NCBI RefSeq assembly: GCF_050003625.1
Contig: NC_134400.1
Coordinates: forward strand, 191,423,726-191,487,725
Reading direction: 5' to 3'
Length of the DNA: 64,000 nucleotides
Source: Haematobia irritans
Taxonomy: Eukaryota; Arthropoda; Insecta; Diptera; Muscidae
The stretch's first letter is position 1. Each line of letters starts with the position of its first letter. Below, one piece after another: positions 19,401-31,160 of the stretch. The notes beneath the pieces were generated by a model, which ran no database searches, was not told where the DNA came from, and saw nothing but the letters and a program-made list of their open reading frames with translations. Position numbers and translations under genes: made by a program.

Positions 19401-22400
19401 TGAAATTTTCATCCAAATCCTAAAAAAATTGAAATTTTTATATGAAAAACTTCTTTTGCCCATATCTCCTAAATTAAGCGTCCTAGAGCGAAAAGGGCTT
19501 TAATCCGTGACCACCCTCAAAAATTGAAATTTTCATCCAAATCCTAAAAAAAAATTGAAATTTATATATGAAAAACTTCTTTTGCCCATATCTCCTAAAC
19601 TAAGCGTCCTAGAGCGAAAAGGGCTTTAATTCGTGACCACCCCCAAAAAATTGAAATTTTCATCCAAACCCCAAAAAAATTGAAATTTTTATATGAAAAA
19701 CTTCTTTTGCCCATATCTCCTAAACTAAGCGTCCTAGAGCGAAAAGGGCTTTAATCCGTACCACCTTCAAAAATTTAAATTTTCATCCAAATCCTAAAAA
19801 AAATTGAAATTTTTATATGAAAAACTTCTTTTGCCCATATCTCCTAAACTAAGTGTCCTAGAGCGAAAAGGGCTTTAATCCGTGACAACTCTCAAAAACT
19901 GAAATTTTCATCCAAATCCTAAAAAAATTGAAATTTTTATATGAAAAACTTCTTTTGCCCATATCTCCTAAACTAAGCGTCCTAGAGCGAAAAGGGCTTT
20001 AATCCGTGACCACCCTCAAAAATTCAATTTGTTACCCAAATCCTAAAAAAATTGAAATTTTTATATGACAAACTTCTTTTGCCCATATCTCCTAAATTAA
20101 GCGTCCTAGAGCGAAAAGGGCTTTAATCCGTGACCACCCTCAAAAATTGAAATTTTCATCCAAATCCTAAAAAAATTGAAATTTTTATATGAAAAACTTC
20201 TTTTGCCCATATCTCCTAAACTAAGCGTCCTAGAGCGAAAAGGGCTGTAATTCGTGACCACCCACAAAAAATTGAAAAGTCCACCCAAACCCCAAAAAAA
20301 TTTAAATTTTTATATGAAAAACTTCTTTTGCCCATATCTCCTAAACTAAGCGTCCTAGAGCGAAAAGGGCTTTAATCCGTGACCACCCTCAAAAATTGAA
20401 TTTTTTTACCCAAATCCTAAAAAAATTTAAATTTTTATATGAAAAACTTCTTTTGCCCATATCTCCTAAACTAAGCGTCCTAGAGCGAAAAGGGCTTAAA
20501 TTCGTGACCACCCCCCAAAAATTGAAATTTTCATCCAAACCCCAAAAAAATTGAAATTTTTATATGAAAAACTTCTTTTGCCCATATCTCCTAAACTAAG
20601 CGTCCTAGAGCGAAAAGGGCTTTAATCCGTGACCACCCTCAAAAATTGAAATTTTCATCCAAATCCTAAAAAAAATTGAAATTTTTATATGAAAAACTTC
20701 TTTTGCCCATATCTCCTAAACTAAGCGTCCTAGAGCGAAAAGGGCTTTAATCCGTGACCACCCGCAAAAATTGAAATTTTCATCCAAATCCTAAAAAAAA
20801 TTAAATTTTTGTATGAAAAACTTCTTTTGCCCATATCTCCTAAACTAAGCGTCCTAGAGCGAAAAGGGCTTTAATTCGTGACCACCCACAAAAAATTGAA
20901 AAGTCCACCCAAACAAAATTAAATTTTTATATGAAAAACTTCTTTTGCCCATATCTCCTAAACTAAGCGTCCTAGAGCGAAAAGGGCTTTAATCCGTGAC
21001 CACCCTCAAAAATTGAAATTTTCATCCAAATCCTAAAAAAATTGAAATTTTTATATGAAAAACTTCTTTTGCCCATATCACCTAAACTAAGCGTCCTACA
21101 GCGAAAAGGGCTTTAATTCGTGACCACCCACAAAAAATTGAAAAGTCCACCCAAACCCCAAAAAAATTTAAATTTTTATATGAAAAACTTCTTTTACCCA
21201 TATCTCCTAATCTAAGCGTCCTAGAGCGAAAAGGGCTTTAATCCGTGACCACCCTCAAAAATTGAAATTTTCATCCAAATCCTAAAAAAAGTGAAATTTT
21301 TATATGAAAAACTTCTTTTGCCCATATCTCCTAAACTAAGCGTCCTAGAGCGAAAAGGGCTTTAATTCGTGACCACCCCCAAAAAATTGAAATTTTCATC
21401 CAAACCCCAAAAAAATGTAAATTTTTATATGAAAAATTTCTTTTGCCCATATCTCCTAAACTAAGCGTCCTAGAGCGAAAAGGGCTTTAATCCGTGACCA
21501 CCCTCAAAAATTGAAATTTTCATCCAAATCCTAAAAAAATTAAAATTTTTATATGAAAAACTTCTTTTGCCCATATCTCCTAAACTAAGCGCCCTAGAGC
21601 GGAAAGGGCTTTAATCCGTGATCACCCTCAAAAATTGAATTTTTTACCCAAATCCTAAAAAAATTGAAATTTTTATATGAAAAACTTCGTTTGCCTATAT
21701 CTCCTAAACTAAGCGTCCTAGAGCGAAAAGGGCTTTAATTCGTGACCACCCTCAAAAATTGTAATTTTCATCCAAACCCCAAAAAAATTGAAATTTTTAT
21801 ATGAAAAACTTCTTTTGCCCATATCTCCTAAACTAAGCGTCCTAGAGCGAAAAGGGCTTTAATCCGTGACCACCCTCAAAAATTGAAATTTTTTACCCAA
21901 ATCCTAAAAAAATTGAAATTTTTATATGAAAAACTTCGTTTGCCTATATCTCCTAAACTAAGCGTCCTAGAGCGAAAAGGCCTTTAATTCGTGACCACCC
22001 CCAAAAAATTGAAATTTTCATCCAAATCCCAAAAAAATTGAAATTTTTATATGAAAAACTTCTTTTGCCCATATCTCCTAAACTAAGCGTCCTAGAGCGA
22101 AAAGGGCTTTAATCCGTGACCACCCTCAGAAATTGAAATTTTCATCCAAATCCTAAAAAAATTGAAATTTTTATATGAAAAACTTCTTTTGCCCATATCT
22201 CCTAAACTAAGCGTCCTAGAGCGAAAAGGCCTTTAATTCGTGACCACCCCCAAAAAATTGAAATTTTTATATGAAAAACTTCTTTTGCCCATATCTCCTA
22301 AACTAAGCGTCCTAGAGCGAAAAGGGCTTTAATCCGTGACCACCCTCAAAAATTGAAATTTTCATCCAAATCCTAAAAAAAATTGAAATTTTTATATGAA

Positions 22401-23413
22401 AAACTTCTTTTGCCCATATCTCCTAAACTAAGCGTCCTAGAGCGAAAAGGGCTTTAATCCGTGACCACCCGCAAAAATTGAAATTTTCATCCAAATCCTA
22501 AAAAAAATTAAATTTTTATATGAAAAACTTCTTTTGCCCATATCTCCTAAACTAAGCGTCCTAGAGCGAAAAGGCCTTTAATTCGTGACCACCCCCAAAA
22601 AATTGAAATTTTCATCCAAACCCCAAAAAAATTGAAATTTTTATATGAAAAACTTCTTTTGCCCATATCTCCTAAACTAAGCGTCCTAGAGCGAAAAGGG
22701 CTTTAATTCGTGAGCACCCCCAAAAAATTGAAATTTTCATCCAAACCCCAAAAAAATTGAAATTTTTATATGAAAAACTTCTTTTGCCCATATCTCCTAA
22801 ACTAAGCGTCCTAGAGCGAAAAGGGCTTTAATCCGTGACCCCCCTCAAAAATTGAATTTTTTACCCAAATCCTAAAAAAATTGAAATTTTTATATGAAAA
22901 ACTTCTTTTGCCCATATCTCCTAAACTAAGCGTCCTAGAGCGAAAAGGGCTTTAATCCGTGACCACCATCAAAAATTGAATTTTTACCCAAATTCTAAAA
23001 AAATTGAAATTTTTGTATGAAAAACTTCTTTTGCCCATATCTCCTAAACTAAGCGTCCTAGAGCGAAAAGGGCTTTAATCCGTGACCACCCGCAAAAATT
23101 GAAATTTTCATCCAAATCCTAAAAAAATTTAAATTTTTGTATGAAAAACTTCTTTTGCCCATATCTCCTAAACTAAGCGTCCTAGAGCGAAAAGGGCTGT
23201 AATCCGTTACCACCCTCAAAAATTGAATTTTTTACCCAAATCCTAAAAAAATTGAAATTTTTATATGAAAAACTTCTTTTGCCTATATCTCCTAAACTAA
23301 GCGTCCTAGAGCGAAAAGGGCTTTAATCCGTGACCACCCTCAAAAATTGAAATTTTCATCCAAATCCTAAAAAAATTGAAATTTTTATATGAAAAACTTC
23401 TTTTGCCTATATC

Positions 23414-24243
23414 TCCTAAACTAAGCGTCCTAGAGCGAAAAGGGCTTTAATCCGTGACCACCCTCAAAAATTGATTTTTTTACCCAAATTCTAAAAAAAT
23501 TTAAATTTTTATATGAAAAACTTCTTTTGCCCATATCTCCTAAACTAAGCGTCCTAGAGCGAAAAGGGCTTTAATTCGTGACCACCCCCACAAAATTGAA
23601 AATTTTCATCCAAACCCCAAAAAATTGAAATTTTTGTATGAAAAACTTCTTTTGCCCATATCTCCTAAACTAAGCGTCCTTGAGCGAAAAGGGCTTTAAT
23701 CCGTGACCCCCCTCAAAAATTGAATTTTTTACCCAAATCCTAAAAAAATTGAAATTTTTATATGAAAAACTTCTTTTGCCTATATCTCCTAAACTAAGCG
23801 TCCTAGAGCGAAAAGGGCTTTAATCCGTGACCACCCTCAAAAATTGATTTTTTTACCCAAATTCTAAAAAAATTTAAATTTTTATATGAAAAACTTCTTT
23901 TGCCCATATCTCCTAAACTAAGCGTCCTAGAGCGAAAAGGGCTTTAATCCGTGACCACCCTCAAAAATTGAAATTTTCATCCAAATCCTAAAAAAATTGA
24001 AATTTTTATATGAAAAACTTCTTTTGCCCATATCTCCTAAACTAAGCGTCCTAGAGCGAAAAGGGCTTTAATTCGTGACCACCCCCAAAAAATTGAAATT
24101 TTCATCCAAACCCCAAAAAAATTGAAATTTTTATATGAAAAACTTCTTTTGCCCATATCTCCTAAACTAAGCGTCCTAGAGCGAAAAGGGCTTTAATCCG
24201 TGACCCCCCTCAAAAATTGAATTTTTTACCCAAATCCTAAAAA
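23414..24243. repeat. empty-site paralogue of the retrotransposon insertion locus
   Basis: 23414-23507 matches 8771-8863 and 23504-24243 matches 15331-16070 at a constant offset of 8173, with no element between. Shared private variants include ATTGATTTTTTTACCC, CACCCCCACAAAATTG and CGTCCTTGAGCG (15509/23682). The match ends on the left at a CACCTAAACT versus CTCCTAAACT difference, and on the right where a run of A residues shortens. The target AATT occurs once, at 23504-23507. Confidence 0.85.
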
Positions 24244-26140
24244 ATTGAAATTTTTATATGGAAAACTTATTTTGCCTATATCTCCTAAACTAAGCGACCT
24301 AGAGCGAAAAGGGCTTTAATTCGTGATCACCCCCAAAAAATTGAAATTTTCATCCAAACCCCAAAAAAAATGAAATTTTTATATGAAAAACTACTTTTGC
24401 CCATATCTCCTAAACTAAGCGTCGTAGAGCGAAAAGGGCTTTAATCCGTGACCCCCCTCAAAAATTGAATTTTTTACCCAAATCCTAAAAAAATTGAAAT
24501 TTTTATATGAAAAACTTCTTTTGCCCATATCTCCTAAACTAAGCGTCCTAGAGCGAAAAGGGCTTTAATTCGTGACCACCCCCAAAAAATTGAAAAATTT
24601 CATCCAAAACCCAAAAAATTGAAATTTTTGTATGAAAAACTTCTTTTGTCCATATCTCCTAAACTAAGCGTCCTAGAGCGAAAAGGGCTTTAATCCGTGA
24701 CCCCCCTCAAAAATTGAATTTTTTACCCAAATCCTAAAAAATTGAAATTTTTATATGGAAAACTTATTTTGCCTATATCTCCTAAACTAAGCGTCCTAGA
24801 GCGAAAAGGGCTTTAATTCGTGATCACCCCCAAAAAATTGAAATTTTCATCCAAACCCCAAAAAAATTGAAATTTTTATATGAAAAACTACTTTTGCCCA
24901 TATCTCCTAAACTAAGCGTCGTAGAGCGAAAAGGGCTATAATCCGTGACCCCCCTCAAAAATTGAATTTTTTACCCAAATCCTAAAAAAATTGAAATTTT
25001 TATATGAAAAACTTCTTTTGCCCATATCTCCTAAACCAAGCGTCCTATAGCGAAAAGGGCTTTAATTCGTGACCACCCCCAAAAAATTGAAAAATTTCAT
25101 CCAAAACCCAAAAAATTGAAATTTTTGTATGAAAAACTTCTTTTGCCCATATCTCCTAAACTAAGCGTCCTAGAGCGAAAAGGGCTTTACTCCGTGACCC
25201 CCCTCAAAAATTGAATTTTTTACCCAAATCCTAAAAAAATTGAAATTTTTATATGAAAAACTTCTTTTGCCTATATCTCCTAAACTAAGCGTCCCAGAGC
25301 GAAAAGGGCTTTAATTCGTGATCACCCCCAAAAAATTGAAATTTTCATCCAAACCCCAAAAAAATTGAAATTTTTATATGAAAAACTACTTTTGCCCATA
25401 TCTCCTAAACTAAGCGTCGTAGAGCGAAAAGGGCTATAATCCGTGACCCCCCTCAAAAATTAAATTTTTTACCCAAATCCTAAAAAAATTTAAATTTTTA
25501 TATGAAAAACTTCTTTTGCCCATATCTCCTAAACAAAGCGTCCTAGAGCGAAAAGGGCTTTAATTCGTGACCACCCCCAAAAAATTGAAAAATTTCATCC
25601 AAACCCCAAAAAATTTAAATTTTTGTATGAAAAACTTCTTTTGCCCATATCTCCTAAACTAAGCGTCCTAGAGCGAAAAGGGCTTTAATTCGTGACCACC
25701 CCCAAAAAATTGAAAAATTTCATCCAAAACCCAAAAAATTGAAATTTTTGTATGAAAAACTTCTTTTGTCCATATCTCCTAAACTAAGCGTCCTAGAGCG
25801 AAAAGGGCTTTAATTCGTGACCACCCCCAAAAAATTGAAAAATTTCATCCAAAACCCAAAAAATTGAAATTTTTATATGAAAAACTTCTTTTGCCCATAT
25901 CTCCTAAACTAAGCGTCCTAGAGCGAAAAGGGCTTTAATTCGTGACCACCCCCAAAAAATTGAAAATTTTCATCCAAAACCCAAAAAATTGAAATTTTTG
26001 TATGAAAAACTTCTTTTGCCCATATCTCCTAAACTAAGCGTCCTAGAGCGAAAAGGGCTTTAATCCGTGACCCCCCTCAAAAATTGATTTTTTACCCAAA
26101 TCCTAAAAAATTGAAATTTTTATATGAAAATTTTCTTTTG

Positions 26141-26153
26141 CCTATATCTCCTA
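26141..26153. repeat. left target-site duplication of the SINE-like element
   Basis: CCTATATCTCCTA is repeated at 26499-26511. The first CCTA may equally belong to the element's CCTAA tail, so the true duplication is 9-13 bp. Both copies are ordinary satellite sequence and show the break in the monomer. Confidence 0.8.
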
Positions 26154-26159
26154 CCACCG

Positions 26160-26214
26160 TGGTGCAATGGTTAGCATGCCCGCCTTGCATACACAAGGTC
26201 GTGGGTTCGATTCC
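26160..26214 (+). promoter_or_regulatory. internal RNA polymerase III promoter (A and B boxes)
   Basis: TGGTGCAATGG (26160-26170) fits the A box consensus TRGYNNARNGG, and GGTTCGATTCC (26204-26214) fits the B box GGTTCGANTCC exactly. The start-to-start distance of 44 bp is normal for a tRNA-type promoter. Confidence 0.85.
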
Positions 26215-26478
26215 TGCTACGACCGAACACCAAAAAGTTTTTCAGCGGTGGATTATCCCACCTCAGTAATGCTGGTGACATTTCTGAGGGTTTCAAAGCT
26301 TCTCTAAGTGGTTTCACTGCAATGTGGAACGCCGTTCGGACTCGGCTATAAAAAGGAGGTCCCTTGTCATTGAGCTTAACATGGAATCGGGCAGCACTCA
26401 GTGATAAGAGAGAAGTTCACCAATGTGGTATCACAATGGACTGAATAGTCTAAGTGAGCCTGATACATCGGGCTGCCA

Positions 26479-26498
26479 CCTAACCTAACCTAACCTAA
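26479..26498. repeat. (CCTAA)4 SINE tail, TTAGG on the other strand
   Basis: Four perfect CCTAA units, then CCT merging with the target duplication. On the minus strand this is TTAGG, the ancestral insect telomere unit. Here it lies inside a SINE, so it is read as that element's 3' tail. Confidence 0.85.
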
Positions 26499-27799
26499 CC
26501 TATATCTCCTAAACTAAGCGTCCTAGAGCGAAAAGGGCTTTAATCCGTGACCACCCTCAAAAATTGAAATTTTCATCCAAATCCTAAAAAAATTGAAATT
26601 TTTATATGAAAAACTTCTTTTGCCCATATCTCCTAAACTAAGCGTCCTAGAGCGAAAAGGGCTTTAATCCGTGACCACCCTCAAAAATTGAATTTTTTAC
26701 CCAAATTCTAAAAAAAATTGAATTTTTATATGAAAAACTTCTTTTGCCCATATCTCCTAAACTAAGCGTCCTAGAGCGAAAAGGGCTTTAATCCGTGACC
26801 ACCCTCAAAAATTGAAATTTTCATCCAAATCCTAAAAAAATTTAAATTTTTATATGAAAAACTTCTTTTGCCCATATCTCCTAAACTAAGCTTCCTAGAG
26901 CGAAAAGGGCTTTAATCCGTGACCACCCTCAAAAATTGAATTTTTTACCCAAATTCTAAAAAAATTGAAATTTTTATATGAAAAGCTTCTTTCAAATCCT
27001 AAAAAAATTGAAATTTTTATATGAAAAACTTCTTTTGCCCATATCTCCTAAACTAAGCGTCCTAGAGCGAAAAAGGCTTTAATTCGTGACCACCCACAAA
27101 AAATTGAAAAGTCCACCCAAACCCCAAAAAAATTGAAATTTTTATATGAAAAACTTCTTTTGCCCATATCTCCTAAACTAAGCGTCCTAGAGCGAAAAGG
27201 GCTTTAATCCGTGACCACCCTCAAAAATTGAAATTTTCATCCAAATCCTAAAAAAATTGAAATTTTTATATGAAAAACTTCTTTTGCCCATATCTCCTAA
27301 ACTAAGCGTCCTAGAGCGAAAAGGTCTTTAATTCGTGATCACCCCCAAAAAATTGAAATTTTCATCCAAACCCCAAAAAAATTGAAATTTTTATATGAAA
27401 AACTTCTTTTGCCCATATCTCCTAAACTAAGCGTCCTAGAGCGAAAAGGGCTTTAATCCGTGACCCCCCTCAAAAATTGATTTTTTACCCAAATCCTAAA
27501 AAAATTGAAATTTTTATATGAAAAACTTCTTTTGCCTATATCTCCTTAACTAAGCGTCCTAGAGCGAAAAGGGCTTTAATCCGTGACCACCCTCAAAAAT
27601 TTAATTTTTTATCCAAATCCTAAAAAAAATTGAATTTTTGTATGAAAAACTTCTTTTGCCCATATCTCCTAAACTAAGCGTCCTAGAGCGAAAAGGGCTT
27701 TAATCCGTGACCACCCTCAAAAATTGAAATTTTCATCCAAATCCTAAAAAAATTGAAATTTTTATATGAAAAACTTCTTTTGCCCATATCTCCTAAACT

Positions 27800-30700
27800 A
27801 AGCGTCCTAGAGCGAAAACGGCTTTAATTCGTGATCACCCCCAAAAAATTGAAATTTTCATCCAAACCCCAAAAAAATTGAAATTTTTATATGAAAAACT
27901 ACTTTTGCCCATATATCCTAAACTAAGCGTCGTAGAGCGAAAAGGGCTATAATCCGTGACCCCCCTCAAAAATTTAATTTTTTACCCAAATCCTAAAAAA
28001 ATTGAAATTTTTATATGAAAAACTTCTTTTGCCCATATATCCTAAACTAAGCGTCCTAGAGCGAAAAGGGCTTTAATTCGTGACCACCCCCAAAAAATTG
28101 AAAATTTTCATCCAAAACCCAAAAAATTGAAATTTTTGTATGAAAAACTTCTTTTGCCTATATCTCCTAAACTAAGCGTCCTAGAGCGAAAAGGGCTTTA
28201 ATTCGTGATCACCCCCAAAAAATTGAAATTTTTATATGAAAAACTTCTTTTGCCCATATCTCCTAAACTAAGCGTCCTAGAGCGAAAAGGGCTTTAATCC
28301 GTGACCCCCCTCAAAAATTGAATTTTTTACCCAAATCCTAAAAAAATTGAAATTTTTATATGAAAAACTTATTTTGCCTATATCTCCTAAACTAAGCGTC
28401 CTAGAGCGAAAAGGGCTTTAATTCGTGATCACCCCCAAAAAATTGAAATTTTCATCCAAACCCCAAAAAAATTGAAATTTTTATATGAAAAACTATTTTT
28501 GCCCATATATCCTAAACTAAGCGTCGTAGAGCGAAAAGGGCTATAATCCGTGACCCCCCTCAAAAATTGAATTTTTTACCCAAATCCTAAAAAAATTGAA
28601 ATTTTTATATGAAAAACTTCTTTTGCCCATATCTCCTAAACTAAGCGTCCTAGAGCGAAAAGGGCTTTAATCCGTGACCACCCTCAAAAATTGAATTTTT
28701 TACCCAAATCCTAAAAAAATTGAAATTTTTATATGAAAAACTTCTTTTGCCCATATCTCCTAAACTAAGCGTCCTAGAGCGAAAAGGGTTTTAATCCGTG
28801 ACCCCCCTCAAAAAATTGAAATTTTTATATGCAAAACTTCTTTTGCCCATATCTCCTAAACTAAGCGTCCTAGAGCGAAAGGGGCTTTAATCCGTGACCA
28901 CCCTCAAGAATTGAAATTTTCATCCAAATCCTAAAAAAATTTAAATTTTTATATGAAAAACTTCTTTTGCCTATATCTCCTAAACTAAGCGTCCTAGAGC
29001 GAAAAAGGCTTTAATTCGTGATCACCCCCAAAAAATTGAAATTTTCATCCAAACCCCAAAAAAATTGAAATTTTTATATGAAAAACTTCTTTTGCCCATA
29101 TCTCCTAAACTAAGCGTCCTAGAGCGAAAAGGGCTTTAATCCGTGACCACCCTCAAGAATTGAAATTTTCATCCAAATCCTAAAAAAATTGAAATTTTTA
29201 TATGCAAAACTTCTTTTGCCTATATCTCCTAAACTAAGCGTCCTAGAGCGAAAAAGGCTTTAATTCGTGATCACCCCCAAAAAATTGAAATTTTCATCCA
29301 AACCCCAAAAAAATTGAAATTTTTATATGAAAAACTACTTTTGCCCATATATCCTAAACTAAGCGTCCTAGAGCGAAAAGGGCTTTAATTCGTGATCACC
29401 CACAAAAAATTGAAAAGTCCCCCCAAACCACAAAAAAATTTAAATTTTTATATGAAAAACTTCTTTTGCCCATATCTCCTAAACTAAGCATCCTAGAGCG
29501 AAAAGGGCTTTAATCCGTGACCACCCTCAAAAATTGAAATTTTCATCCAAATCCTAAAAAAATTTAAATTTTTATATGAAAAACTTCTTTTGCCCATATC
29601 TCCTAAACTAAGCATCCTAGAGCGAAAACGGCTTTAATTCGTGATCACCCCCAAAAAATTGAAATTTTCATCCAAACCCCAAAAAAATTGAAATTTTTAT
29701 ATGAAAAACTACTTTTGCCCATATATCCTAAACTAAGCGTCGTAGAGCGAAAAGGGCTATAATCCGTGACCCCCCTCAAAAATTTAATTTTTTACCCAAA
29801 TCCTAAAAAAATTGAAATTTTTATATGAAAAACTTCTTTTGCCCATATATCCTAAACTAAGCGTCCTAGAGCGAAAAGGGCTTTAATTCGTGACCACCCC
29901 CAAAAAATTGAAAATTTGCATCCAAAACCCAAAAAATTGAAATTTTTGTATGAAAAACTTCTTTTGCCTATATCTCCTAAACTAAGCGTCCTAGAGCGAA
30001 AAGGGCTTTAATTCGTGATCACCCCCAAAAAATTGAAATTTTCATCCAAACCCCAAAAAAATTGAAATTTTTATATGAAAATCTTCTTTTGCCCATATCT
30101 CCTAAACTAAGCGTCCTAGAGCGAAAAGGGCTTTAATCCGTGACCCCCCTCAAAAATTGAATTTTTTACCCAAATCCTAAAAAAATTGAAATTTTTATAT
30201 GAAAAACTTATTTTGCCTATATCTCCTAAACTAAGCGTCCTAGAGCGAAAAGGGCTTTAATTCGTGATCACCCCCAAAAAATTGAAATTTTCATCCAAAC
30301 CCCAAAAAAATTGAAATTTTTATATGAAAAACTATTTTTGCCCATATATCCTAAACTAAGCGTCGTAGAGCGAAAAGGGCTATAATCCGTGACCCCCCTC
30401 AAAAATTGAATTTTTTACCCAAATCCTAAAAAAATTGAAATTTTTATATGAAAAACTTCTTTTGCCCATATCTCCTAAACTAAGCGTCCTAGAGCGAAAA
30501 GGGCTTTAATCCGTGACCACCCTCAAAAATTGAATTTTTACCCAAATCCTAAAAAAATTGAAATTTTTATATGAAAAACTTCTTTTGCCCATATCTCCTA
30601 AACTAAGCGTCCTAGAGCGAAAAGGGTTTTAATCCGTGACCCCCCTCAAAAAATTGAAATTTTTATATGCAAAACTTCTTTTGCCCATATCTCCTAAACT

Positions 30701-31160
30701 AAGCGTCCTAGAGCGAAAGGGGCTTTAATCCGTGACCACCCTCAAGAATTGAAATTTTCATCCAAATCCTAAAAAAATTTAAATTTTTATATGAAAAACT
30801 TCTTTTGCCTATATCTCCTAAACTAAGCGTCCTAGAGCGAAAAAGGCTTTAATTCGTGATCACCCCCAAAAAATTGAAATTTTCATCCAAACCCCAAAAA
30901 AATTGAAATTTTTATATGAAAAACTTCTTTTGCCCATATCTCCTAAACTAAGCGTCCTAGAGCGAAAAGGGCTTTAATCCGTGACCACCCTCAAGAATTG
31001 AAATTTTCATCCAAATCCTAAAAAAATTGAAATTTTTATATGCAAAACTTCTTTTGCCTATATCTCCTAAACTAAGCGTCCTAGAGCGAAAAAGGCTTTA
31101 ATTCGTGATCACCCCCAAAAAATTGAAATTTTCATCCAAACCCCAAAAAAATTGAAATTT
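27800..31160. repeat. block duplication in the satellite, offset 1810-1838 bp
   Basis: About 27800-29330 recurs at 29610-31160. Landmarks: GCGAAAACGGC (27819/29629), GTCGTAGAGCG with GGGCTATAATCC, CTATTTTTGCCCATATATCC, AAAGGGGCTTTAATCC with CCCTCAAGAATTG (28881/30719), and TATATGCAAAAC. The offset shifts from 1810 to 1838 because copy 1 has a monomer about 28 bp short near 28219. Confidence 0.75.

Larger units (their letters stand above)
15335..26153. repeat. 124-bp satellite array, middle segment
   Basis: The same satellite as the left segment, continuing in phase after the retrotransposon. The subtype CCGTGACCCCCCTC with TTGAATTTTTTACCC, seen only near 7.8 and 8.7 kb on the left, is common here. 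It often alternates with TTCGTGACCACCCCC monomers carrying AATTTTTGTATG. The part from about 19.4 to 24.2 kb broadly repeats the order of landmarks seen at 2.8-8.86 kb plus 15.33-16.07 kb, with some monomers gained or lost (3579-3761 is matched at 20106-20288, for example). I see no gene in this stretch. Confidence 0.96.
26154..26498 (+). mobile_element. tRNA-derived SINE-like element with (CCTAA)4 tail
   Basis: About 345 bp of sequence unlike the satellite, flanked by a 13-bp duplication. The first 65 bp are tRNA-like, with A and B boxes of the RNA polymerase III promoter and a degenerate anticodon arm (CCTTG 26183-26187 pairing with CAAGG 26194-26198 around a 6-base loop). A body of about 260 bp follows, including CGGCTATAAAAAGGAGGTCC (26343-26362), and then four CCTAA units at 26479-26498. 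No protein is encoded; movement would depend on a LINE in trans. From memory, very similar units are abundant in calyptrate flies, but this is unverified. It is not a functional tRNA gene, because the acceptor stem does not pair and the anticodon loop is the wrong size. Confidence 0.85.

Noticed and set aside
26154..26225. Possible functional tRNA gene
   Set aside because: The boxes are good, but the acceptor ends do not pair, the anticodon loop has 6 bases, and a SINE body and target duplication follow.
26084..26269. 61-codon plus-strand frame
   Set aside because: It starts in satellite and runs across the tRNA-like head of the SINE; chance frame over a non-coding element.
26479..26498. Interstitial telomere
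   Set aside because: Only four CCTAA units, placed exactly at the 3' end of a SINE with a target duplication.
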